From IMG/VR virus record IMGVR_UViG_3300022926_000065, positions 1 through 32,098 of that record: 32,098 bases of DNA; one strand, 5' to 3'. Below, piece after piece: positions 1 through 5,681 of this stretch; within the stretch, counting starts at the first letter, position 1, and every line of letters begins with the position of its first letter. This DNA comes from a virus. The translations under genes were made by a program, and so were the position numbers. The notes beneath the pieces were generated by a model that saw only the letters and a list, made by a program, of their open reading frames with translations, had not been told where the DNA came from and ran no database searches.

Positions 1-119
1 TCAACTGGTCTGTTTTCTTCTAGTGCTACTATATAATCACCAATAATGATGACTCCTAATAATATTAATACTCCTGATGTGATCAGTAATATTACTATAT
101 CTTTAAAGTTTTTAATCAC
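1..119 (-). CDS. small membrane protein, 3' end cut by window edge
   Basis: The reading frame starts at a GTG (complement of 117-119) and runs off the left edge without a stop. The first residues are VIKNFKDIVILLITSGVLIL, followed by more hydrophobic residues, so one transmembrane segment covers about residues 8-28. The GTG start is supported by a strong AAGGAGG about nine bases upstream inside the preceding gene. The start overlaps the preceding stop by 8 bases, which suggests translational coupling with the small membrane protein at 112-390. Function is unknown; a pair of small membrane proteins could belong to lysis, but nothing seen proves this. Confidence 0.6.
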   Translation of the reverse strand, partial: MIKNFKDIVILLITSGVLILLGVIIIGDYIVALEENRPV

Positions 120-390
120 GTCTTGCGTCCTCCTTGCCTTCGTTCGCGGCTAGTCTTTCTATGTTAGGCTTTACACCAACTACATGGGAAAGTAAAGCAT
201 CAATTTTAATTAGATCGTTATTCATTGTTTGCACCCTGTTATCAAGTGCATTAATAATATTTTTTAAACCACTAACACTACCCGTGACACTGGCTAAAAT
301 AAACTTTAATGTTGTGAATACAAAGACACCAGCGGCGATTGCCCCGGCGATTGGAAATCCAACTTCTGCTACAAATCCTAAAAAATCCAT
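112..390 (-). CDS. small membrane protein with coiled-coil tail (holin-like topology)
   Basis: 92 residues. The first 35 residues are hydrophobic and rich in Gly/Ala (one or two membrane helices). A polar heptad-like stretch follows (about 42-70, with LDNRVQTMNNDLIKIDALL) and then a charged tail ending ARRD. I recognise this as a small conserved protein of marine T4-like phages without an assigned role. The topology resembles holin or haemolysin-XhlA type proteins, but that is only shape. The ATG at 390 has AGAGGG upstream and lies 24-30 bases after a GATAAATA late-promoter motif (420-427). It is followed by an overlapping GTG-start membrane protein. Confidence 0.75.
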   Translation of the reverse strand: MDFLGFVAEVGFPIAGAIAAGVFVFTTLKFILASVTGSVSGLKNIINALDNRVQTMNNDLIKIDALLSHVVGVKPNIERLAANEGKEDARRD

Positions 391-419
391 ATGCCCTCTT
401 TCTAAATTGCCCTTACAAT

Positions 420-435
420 TATTTATCTATAAATA
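420..435. promoter_or_regulatory. back-to-back divergent T4-type late promoters
   Basis: Positions 428-435 read TATAAATA on the plus strand and 420-427 read GATAAATA on the minus strand, directly abutting. The plus copy matches the T4 late consensus exactly and faces the gene at 441; the minus copy faces the gene at 390. Spacing from the T4 model places the plus transcription start at about the A of the ATG at 441. Confidence 0.65.
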
Positions 436-440
436 GTTAT

Positions 441-818
441 ATGGAAGTATTATTTTCTTTAGTTCTTAAACACGTTTGGATCGATTTAGGATTTCAACCT
501 ACATCATATCCAGCCGGACAGGGTAAGGCTTTTTACTTCGGAAAATATGGACATTTACAGCATTACATACCGCACGGTTTAGGTACTATCTTTGTACTGC
601 TTTTCTTTATAGACCCGTACACGGCGCTTATATGCGGTTTAATCGACTGGTTTTGCCACTGGCATATAGACTATACTAAGACAAACATACGCAACAAGTA
701 TGGCTGGAAGAATATGGATAGAGAGTTTTGGATTCTTAATGCTGTTGATCAATCGTTGCATTTTGCAACGTACTATTTGATTATTTTGATTTCTTCTTTG
801 GCTTTTCTTCAATATTAG
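441..818 (+). CDS. DUF3307-like multi-pass membrane protein
   Basis: 125 residues, starting MEVLFSLVLKHVWIDLGFQP. The open frame extends further upstream, but this ATG follows a TATAAATA motif (428-435) and the upstream part is low-quality sequence, so 441 is chosen. At least two hydrophobic helices are visible (LGTIFVLLFFIDPYTALICG; YYLIILISSLAFL). Conserved polar residues lie around them: an N-terminal H-x(4)-GF-Q, then HYIPHGLGT, a DWFCHWHIDYTK stretch, and DQSLHF near the end. That His/Asp pattern is what I know from the DUF3307 family of phage membrane proteins, whose function is unknown. There is no Shine-Dalgarno. It is one of only two plus-strand genes and overlaps the convergent minus gene by 38 bases. 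Confidence 0.7.
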   Translation: MEVLFSLVLKHVWIDLGFQPTSYPAGQGKAFYFGKYGHLQHYIPHGLGTIFVLLFFIDPYTALICGLIDWFCHWHIDYTKTNIRNKYGWKNMDREFWILNAVDQSLHFATYYLIILISSLAFLQY

Positions 819-2193
819 TTTTTTTAGTTGTAAGTTTTACAAACGCTTTACCCTTATCAACTTTAAGTCTCAAATAAGGAGGAGTTGCAGTTGACGCATA
901 TGTTCTAATTGTTACAAACTCTTCACCTTCTGGAGTTTTGAATACCATCTTTGGTAATGCTACGCCTGTCTTGTGTGTTCCTGATCCGTACTCAACTACA
1001 AAATTAAAATCTTTTGTTGCGACTAGTTTATCCAATAGTTCCATATCAAGAACATAATATCCTTTGTTTGTAAATTGTTTAACATCTACACCGTCTTCAT
1101 CTCTACGAGCAAATTCTTTAAGTTTCTGTAAAAAATTATTCATAAACGTTCTTTCTTCACGGTCAAGATCGCCTTGGAATTTTGCTTTAATATCTGAATA
1201 TGCTTGTCTAAATAATAACACGTTTGCAGAAAATATGTCTTCGGCTTGTTCAAATTCTTTCTGAGCAAGACCACCTTCGCCAGCAACATCAACATTTATC
1301 TCATCAAAGAATTCTTTAGCAATCTCAAATCTTTTTGCCATTGGAGCATTGACTGGTCCTAATCCGTGTTGATGAAGTTCTCGAGTTGTATTTGCTTTTA
1401 AACTAAACTTGGCAACTCTACCAGTTACTTTATTTTTAAATACAATATCGGCTTTTGTACCTTTTTGATCACTGAGCCCGTCACCAACAATTTCAACTTC
1501 GTCAAACTCACCATTAGTTGCATACGTCTTTGCATACTCGCCTGTATTATCGTTCGCATCTGGAATAATACTATTAGCAATTAGATTTTTAATCTTAGGA
1601 TGTTGTAAAATATCTTTACGTTTAATATCTTTCCAAATATCATCGCTGGCTCTAACCATGATAGAAAACTTATCAAACTCTTTACTCTTAATATCTTCTG
1701 CTGTACCTTCTAGTCTAGTACCGTTCTTGAGTTGGTCTAAAATTCTTTGAAGATGAGTAGCATTAATTGATTTTGTTCCTTCTAGCAATCTTGCATACAC
1801 AGCCGCGGCGTGTAATATTTCTGATATCTCTCCTACGTTAGATAAGTCTTCTTCAGAACTTGCTCTTGCTCCAGTGCCGGCTGGCTTTGGAAAATAACTT
1901 GATGGAAGCAATGCCGAAGTATCAGAGCCGTCTAAGAAACCTTGAATATCAAATGCTTTTTGCTTCGGCGCCGCCGCCTGCGACCTAATTTCATTTTCAA
2001 GATCTTTTAGGTTCTTCGGATCTTGATAAAACTCTTTATCAATAACAAACTTCTTACCATCTGTAGTAGTCCAAGTAGCACCAGACTTTATTAAATTTAA
2101 CAAAGCAATGAGTCTATCATCGCTGTCATACTTTAATAACGATTTAGCATTAAGTACGGCTTTTTCGGTTAGTTTAAAATCAATATATCTCAT
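781..2193 (-). CDS. large T4-like phage protein with MRYIDF N-terminus, possible PD-(D/E)XK-like core
   Basis: 470 residues; not confidently recognised. The N-terminus MRYIDFKLTE resembles those of the genes at 24175 and 27945 and the T4 capsid-targeting peptide; LTE at 8-10 would fit a gp21-type cleavage site. Residues 245-268 contain KADIVF (D249), a turn, then FSLKAN (K266), a spacing seen in PD-(D/E)XK nuclease folds with Ser in place of the acidic residue. A helix with E122 and E125 precedes it. This is weak, motif-only evidence for a nuclease. The C-terminus is Lys-rich (PKKKSK). The late promoter CATAAATACTATT (2197-2209) ends almost at the ATG, so the mRNA would have practically no leader, and no Shine-Dalgarno is visible. 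Confidence 0.6.
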   Translation of the reverse strand: MRYIDFKLTEKAVLNAKSLLKYDSDDRLIALLNLIKSGATWTTTDGKKFVIDKEFYQDPKNLKDLENEIRSQAAAPKQKAFDIQGFLDGSDTSALLPSSYFPKPAGTGARASSEEDLSNVGEISEILHAAAVYARLLEGTKSINATHLQRILDQLKNGTRLEGTAEDIKSKEFDKFSIMVRASDDIWKDIKRKDILQHPKIKNLIANSIIPDANDNTGEYAKTYATNGEFDEVEIVGDGLSDQKGTKADIVFKNKVTGRVAKFSLKANTTRELHQHGLGPVNAPMAKRFEIAKEFFDEINVDVAGEGGLAQKEFEQAEDIFSANVLLFRQAYSDIKAKFQGDLDREERTFMNNFLQKLKEFARRDEDGVDVKQFTNKGYYVLDMELLDKLVATKDFNFVVEYGSGTHKTGVALPKMVFKTPEGEEFVTIRTYASTATPPYLRLKVDKGKAFVKLTTKKTNIEEKPKKKSK

Positions 2194-2196
2194 AGC

Positions 2197-2209
2197 AATA
2201 GTATTTATG
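2197..2209 (-). promoter_or_regulatory. T4-type late promoter
   Basis: The minus strand reads CATAAATACTATT, differing from the T4 late consensus TATAAATACTATT only in the first base. It overlaps the stop codon of the bilin reductase gene and lies 3 bases before the ATG at 2193. Confidence 0.7.
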
Positions 2210-2891
2210 CAAGTTTTGGAAAGAGCATATCTGTGCAGAACTTGTCTACATCTTCTTCAGGCAATCCTAAACTTTTCATTACATTTGCTGTATGTGGATT
2301 TTGTTGCTGGTTGTGACAGTAGTAGTCTTGAGACGCCGCGACAATCGTTTGATCACCTTCACCTTTTGTTAATCCTACTTCGTTAAAGTAAGCACGTAGG
2401 TTACTTGTAGCAATACGAATAATTTCGTCTGATTCTTCGTCTGACTTTACATTACCTGCGGCAAGCATTTTACCAGTGAAGATGTTTCTTGCCCATTCTG
2501 GAAGTTCACGTTGCTTCTCTGGAACAAAGTGGTCTACACTTTCGTAGTAGCCTTGTATCATAGGATGGTCTGGATCGCTACTTGGACTAAAGTCGTGGAA
2601 GGCTCCAGTCATTTTGTTCTTACCTGCAATAACATCAAAGCCGTAAATAGGCGCAGGGTTATCTAGTGTTGGAAAGATGCATACGTGCATCATCCACAGG
2701 CCTTTAGTGTTACGAGCGTCTACAACGTCTATATGTGCTCGTCTTACGTGATCGTTAGCCCAAACACGATTGATCCAGCCACTATCAGGCCTATTAAAAT
2801 AGTCTAGACCGGCTTCGTTAATTTCAGTTGCGTTATCATTAAAAATTTCAATTATTTCATCCTTACAGTCAATTAGTTTGTCCCAAATCAT
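2205..2891 (-). CDS. pcyX: ferredoxin-dependent bilin reductase (PcyA/PcyX type)
   Basis: 228 residues, the normal size for the Fe_bilin_red (HY2) family, which reduces biliverdin IXa to phycobilins with ferredoxin electrons. Family landmarks in order: AHIDVVD (53-58), GLWMMHVCIFP (64-74), YGFDVIAG (83-90), HDFSP (99-103), KQRELPEW (126-133), QDYYCHNQQQNPHT (188-201) and a C-terminal FCTDMLFPKL. They align by eye with Synechocystis PcyA. The three PcyA catalytic positions E76, H88 and D105 correspond to D55, H69 and D86, so the proton-donor Glu is Asp here. From memory, phage PcyX proteins (Ledermann et al. 2016) have this type of change and make phycoerythrobilin; the product here is inferred. 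It is coupled by TAATG to the 57-residue ORF and lies downstream of heme oxygenase. Confidence 0.9.
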   Translation of the reverse strand: MIWDKLIDCKDEIIEIFNDNATEINEAGLDYFNRPDSGWINRVWANDHVRRAHIDVVDARNTKGLWMMHVCIFPTLDNPAPIYGFDVIAGKNKMTGAFHDFSPSSDPDHPMIQGYYESVDHFVPEKQRELPEWARNIFTGKMLAAGNVKSDEESDEIIRIATSNLRAYFNEVGLTKGEGDQTIVAASQDYYCHNQQQNPHTANVMKSLGLPEEDVDKFCTDMLFPKLA

Positions 2892-3064
2892 TACTTCGAC
2901 CCCTTTTGCATTAGTAGTGATGTTAATAATAACTTAATATCTTTAAGTTCTTTTCTTAATTCTTTAATCTCTAAAAGAATTTCAGAATCTTGCTGTTCTT
3001 CTTTTTTAATTTCTTCTTGTGCTAGTGCTTGCGCTCTAAACTCAGGTATTTGGCTTAACTTCAT
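2891..3064 (-). CDS. 57-residue coiled-coil ORF between heme oxygenase and bilin reductase
   Basis: Starts MKLSQIPEFRAQALAQEEIK and ends LLMQKGSK. From about residue 15 to 50 it is a continuous charged amphipathic helix with heptad Leu/Ile spacing (ILLEIKELRKELKDIKLLL), a likely coiled coil. Its ATG (complement of 3062-3064) lies inside the last codons of the heme oxygenase gene in another frame. Its TAA shares bases with the ATG of the bilin reductase (TAATG). Such tight two-sided coupling makes it a probable real gene, perhaps a small adaptor in the pathway or only a translation coupler. I know no homologue. Confidence 0.6.
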   Translation of the reverse strand: MKLSQIPEFRAQALAQEEIKKEEQQDSEILLEIKELRKELKDIKLLLTSLLMQKGSK

Positions 3065-3590
3065 CCATCATCTCCTGGAACAATTTTGTTGCAAAGTCGA
3101 AACAGATACGTGCTTCATCAGCCATGCTATCGTTAAGTCTTTCTCTGATCGCTGTCTTTAAAGTATCTGAATCTTCAAAGTCAAACATTTTTCCTGCCCC
3201 TGGAATTTTCTTTCGGATCATTTGTCCGCCGGATAAGTCGCCCATGTGTCTTGTATATATATGTGCCATAAGTTTATCTGGGTCTCCAGAAATACTCATA
3301 ATATGGTCAGCATATTCTCTACTGCTTGGTGCAGTAGCAGGTGGGTTTTCTGAGTCTTCCCAAAGTTCATTAAAGTCTTCTAATATCTTTGGTGCTCTTC
3401 TAATGTCAGGAAGTCCATTAAGAACTCCTTGAGACATAGCAATAGTTTCTAGTATATTGTAATTAACATACTGATTGTATAAAAATGTTGCATAAACTTT
3501 TGGGTCAATATTTCCACCCATTAAAACTTTTACAAATTCCTGTCGTTCTGCATTCCGATGGTGCTCATGTGTTAATTCTTTTAAACTCAT
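3042..3590 (-). CDS. ho1: heme oxygenase
   Basis: 182 residues; family enzymes are about 200-240. Heme oxygenase opens heme to biliverdin, CO and Fe2+. The N-terminal helix holds the proximal-ligand motif THEHHRNAE (7-15) with H11 as the likely heme-iron ligand. The distal helix holds HMGDLSGGQMI, the family hallmark in which the Gly-rich kink lies over the heme. The C-terminus is shorter than in bacterial HO and has no membrane anchor. The start overlaps the end of clpS by four bases (ATGA). The next two genes (the 57-residue ORF and the bilin reductase) overlap in the same way, so clpS-ho-orf57-pcyX looks like one operon, and biliverdin is probably passed straight to the reductase. Confidence 0.93.
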   Translation of the reverse strand: MSLKELTHEHHRNAERQEFVKVLMGGNIDPKVYATFLYNQYVNYNILETIAMSQGVLNGLPDIRRAPKILEDFNELWEDSENPPATAPSSREYADHIMSISGDPDKLMAHIYTRHMGDLSGGQMIRKKIPGAGKMFDFEDSDTLKTAIRERLNDSMADEARICFDFATKLFQEMMDEVKPNT

Positions 3591-3889
3591 TCTTTCTCTA
3601 ACCTTATCTGTAATGGAAATCCGTGATTTCGACTTTGGTTAGTAGTTTCTATAGTTTTTTGTTCTGCTAACTCAAATGAGTAAATACCAACAATAGCACT
3701 ACCTTCTTGATGAATCTGCATAGTTAAATCTTTTGCAGTATCTTTACTATGTCTAAAAATAGATACTAAAATATCAATCACAAAGTCCATTGGAGTTTTG
3801 TCGTCATTTAAAAAAATTACTTTATATCTTTCAGGTACAGATACAAGTTGATCAATCTTTTCATCAATTAAAATTTCTGTGTTGCTCAT
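3587..3889 (-). CDS. clpS: ClpS-like N-degron adaptor for ClpAP
   Basis: 100 residues, the usual size. The core YKVIFLNDDKTPMDFVIDIL (22-41) matches the ClpS signature. N28, D29 and D30 correspond to the E. coli residues that grip the alpha-amino group of the N-degron, and H60 (in QIHQEG) to the binding-pocket His. The C-terminal HGFPLQIRLEKE matches the ClpA-contacting end of bacterial ClpS. It would redirect host ClpAP towards N-end-rule substrates, or occupy it. TAGGAGT lies before the ATG, and an ACTAAATA late-like motif (3905-3912) before that. It is the first gene of the bilin operon. Confidence 0.92.
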   Translation of the reverse strand: MSNTEILIDEKIDQLVSVPERYKVIFLNDDKTPMDFVIDILVSIFRHSKDTAKDLTMQIHQEGSAIVGIYSFELAEQKTIETTNQSRNHGFPLQIRLEKE

Positions 3890-3904
3890 AATTACTCCTA
3901 AAAA

Positions 3905-3912
3905 TATTTAGT
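3905..3912 (-). promoter_or_regulatory. late-like promoter variant ACTAAATA
   Basis: The minus strand reads ACTAAATATTTTT between the hairpin after hsp20 and clpS. The same ACTAAATA word occurs before nrdA (19056-19063) and before the gene at 26522 (26607-26614), which suggests a phage-specific late promoter variant. It would drive clpS-ho-orf57-pcyX. Confidence 0.45.
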
Positions 3913-3914
3913 AT

Positions 3915-3934
3915 AGGGGGAGTCTCCTCCCCCT
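3915..3934 (-). terminator. GC-rich hairpin after hsp20
   Basis: A perfect 8-bp stem (AGGGGGAG / CTCCCCCT) with a four-base loop lies 15 bases after the hsp20 stop. The T-rich stretch on the minus strand follows only after several bases (ATACTAAATATTTTT), so termination may be partial. Confidence 0.6.
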
Positions 3935-3948
3935 AAACCTGACTCGAG

Positions 3949-4410
3949 TTACTTGGCTGTTTTGCCTTCGATTGTGATACCTTCGTTAATCGCAATCTTC
4001 TTAGGTTGTAGTTCTTCTGGAACTTCACGCTTTAAGTGAATGTTAAGCATACCTAATTCAAGATTTGCATTAACTACTTCTACGTGATCAGCAAGAGTAA
4101 ACTCTCTGCGGAAAGAGCGGCCGCCAATACCTTTGTGTAGGTAATTTACGTCCTCATCTCCCTTAGGAGCCGTACCTTCAATTTTCAAAGTATTTTTATC
4201 TTTTTCAATTGAAAGATTGTCCATACCAAAGCCAGCAACGGCAAGCGAGATCATATACTCGTCATCGTTGATTTGTGCAATGTTGTATGGGGGATAACCA
4301 TTTCCATTTGGGCTATTTGCAAATGAACGTTCTAGTTCATCAAATAGTCTGTCAAAGCCAATAGTTGCTCTGTGGAAGTTAGGTAGGTCTAGAGTTGTTA
4401 GTCTTGTCAT
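3949..4410 (-). CDS. hsp20: Hsp20/IbpA-type small heat shock protein
   Basis: 153 residues. The N-terminus has the IbpA-like phrase FDRLFDELERSF; the alpha-crystallin domain runs from about 45 to 135 (PPYNIAQINDDEYMISLAVAGF, then GRSFRREFTLADHVEV). A conserved A-x-L-x-x-GxLxIxL-type stretch (ANLELGMLNIHLKRE) closes it. It is an ATP-independent holdase common in marine T4-like phages. The ATG at 4410 is chosen because AAGGAG lies seven bases upstream; a longer frame beginning with TTG at 4434 would include the Shine-Dalgarno itself. Both a sigma70-type and a late-type promoter precede it, with a structured leader between. Confidence 0.93.
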   Translation of the reverse strand: MTRLTTLDLPNFHRATIGFDRLFDELERSFANSPNGNGYPPYNIAQINDDEYMISLAVAGFGMDNLSIEKDKNTLKIEGTAPKGDEDVNYLHKGIGGRSFRREFTLADHVEVVNANLELGMLNIHLKREVPEELQPKKIAINEGITIEGKTAK

Positions 4411-4500
4411 TTTGTTTCTCCTTTTTAAAAGCAAGATTTGTATTATGGAATCCTTTCGGCATTCCGTTAGTGCAGTAAAGAATCAGTCTTTACTACAAAA
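4411..4500 (-). promoter_or_regulatory. structured hsp20 leader with ROSE-like Shine-Dalgarno hairpin
   Basis: On the minus strand the last part of the leader reads TCTTGCTTTT then AAAAAGGAGA. The TTGCT (complement of 4430-4434) can pair with AAGGAG (4418-4423), leaving a G bulged opposite the Shine-Dalgarno, as in ROSE RNA thermometers (U-U/C-G-C-U motif). Two more hairpins lie upstream: AGTAAAG/CTTTACT, and GGAAT..CC-GAAA-GG..ATTCC with a GAAA loop. ROSE elements are known before small heat shock genes of proteobacteria; the assignment here is inference from pairing and position. Confidence 0.5.
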
Positions 4501-4501
4501 G

Positions 4502-4509
4502 TATTTATC
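4502..4509 (-). promoter_or_regulatory. T4-type late promoter before hsp20
   Basis: The minus strand reads GATAAATACTTTT about 90 bases before the hsp20 ATG, downstream of the sigma70-type promoter. Confidence 0.5.
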
Positions 4510-4519
4510 ATACTAATAT

Positions 4520-4549
4520 ATTATATAGTCACTTTTAGATAAAAATCAA
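4520..4549 (-). promoter_or_regulatory. sigma70-type promoter before hsp20
   Basis: TTGATT (complement of 4544-4549), an 18-base spacer, then a perfect TATAAT (complement of 4520-4525). It would give hsp20 early, host-polymerase expression through the structured leader. Confidence 0.65.
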
Positions 4550-4553
4550 GTGC

Positions 4554-5681
4554 TTATTTTGCCAAAATATCGTTAAATTGTTTACTTACTTCTATAAAAG
4601 TAGCACATTTTGATAACTGTTTTAGTGTTGGTGCACCAACATAAGTACAAGTAGAACGCAAACCACCCAAGATATCTTGAATAGTATTACCCACTGGTCC
4701 TCTGTAAGGTACATGAACTTCTCTTCCTTCACTACTGCGATACTCCTTTAGTCCGCCAAAATGTTTTGTGTTTGCTTTGTCAGAACTCATTCCATAGAAT
4801 TCAACAAACTGTTTCTCTTCAAAAATTGGTGTAAATGATCCGTCAGTATTTCGCTTCCACTGATCACTTTGAAACCATTTGGAATAAACACTACCACCGC
4901 CTTCATCGTGGCCTGCGAGCATTCCCCCAAGCATAACGTAATCTGCTCCGCCAGCAAAGGCTTTAGCGATGTCTCCTGGACAGGTGCATCCGCCGTCTGC
5001 GATAATGTGCCCGCCGAGGCCATGAGCGGCATCTGCACATTCGATGACTGCTGAGAGTTGTGGGTATCCCACCCCAGTTTGAATCCTAGTAGTACAGACA
5101 CTACCAGGACCGATCCCCACTTTAACAATATCCGCACCATTTAATATTAACTCCTGCGTTTGATCTCCAGTAACAACATTACCGGCAATGATAACAATGT
5201 TTGGAAATTCTTTTCTTAGTTTCGCAATGTATTCTGTAAAAAACTTTGTATATCCGTTAGCAACATCAACACATACATATTTAACGTTTTCTGAATATAC
5301 ATTTCTAAACTTACTTAAATCCTTTTCAGTAATGCCCATTGAGTATGCAACGTGTTCTTTACGTGTTTCTGTAGTAAAGAAATCTTTTAGTTCGTCTACA
5401 CTATAAGTTTTAACTAAGCAAGTAAATAATCCTAGTTCAGCAAGTGTATCTGCCATTTTAAATGTGCCAACACTGTCCATATTTGCCGCCATAATAGGAA
5501 TACCGTTATAATGTGGATTACTATCAGGCCGTAAAATTTCCATACTCATTTCAGTAGGCACATAATTACGAAATGTGTAATGTTTTGTTAACCCAACATC
5601 TTTTCTACTGCCAAGCGTTGATCGCTTTGGACGTAATAAAACATTCGTGTAGTCTAATTTTAAACCTTGTTCAATACGCAT
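4554..5681 (-). CDS. guaC: GMP reductase
   Basis: 375 residues (E. coli GuaC 347). The enzyme converts GMP to IMP and NH3 with NADPH. The N-terminal KLDYTNVLLRPKRS and the Cys loop VGIGPGSVCTTR with C196 (E. coli C186) are diagnostic. Then come GVGYPQLSAVIECADAAHG, DGGCTCPGD, GGADYVMLGGMLAGH and the C-terminal GGLRSTCTYVGA. The absence of CBS domains and the closeness to GuaC rather than GuaB favour reductase over IMP dehydrogenase. Some 20-30 extra residues lie near positions 255-300. Its stop-to-start contact with the upstream 2OG oxygenase (5681) suggests an operon. In a phage it would move guanine nucleotides toward IMP and adenine pools. Confidence 0.93.
   Translation of the reverse strand: MRIEQGLKLDYTNVLLRPKRSTLGSRKDVGLTKHYTFRNYVPTEMSMEILRPDSNPHYNGIPIMAANMDSVGTFKMADTLAELGLFTCLVKTYSVDELKDFFTTETRKEHVAYSMGITEKDLSKFRNVYSENVKYVCVDVANGYTKFFTEYIAKLRKEFPNIVIIAGNVVTGDQTQELILNGADIVKVGIGPGSVCTTRIQTGVGYPQLSAVIECADAAHGLGGHIIADGGCTCPGDIAKAFAGGADYVMLGGMLAGHDEGGGSVYSKWFQSDQWKRNTDGSFTPIFEEKQFVEFYGMSSDKANTKHFGGLKEYRSSEGREVHVPYRGPVGNTIQDILGGLRSTCTYVGAPTLKQLSKCATFIEVSKQFNDILAK

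Noticed and set aside
339-440. 34-residue N-terminal extension of the plus-strand DUF3307-like gene
   Set aside because: It crosses both divergent late promoters and overlaps the start of the minus gene; the product begins sensibly at 441.
4411-4434. TTG-start extension of hsp20 by eight residues
   Set aside because: It would translate the Shine-Dalgarno and the thermometer-like hairpin; the ATG at 4410 is correctly spaced from AAGGAG.
4787-5140. 117-residue ORF with a membrane-like start inside guaC, same strand, other frame
   Set aside because: It lies wholly within the well-conserved GMP reductase coding region and has no Shine-Dalgarno; the hydrophobic look is a frame artefact.
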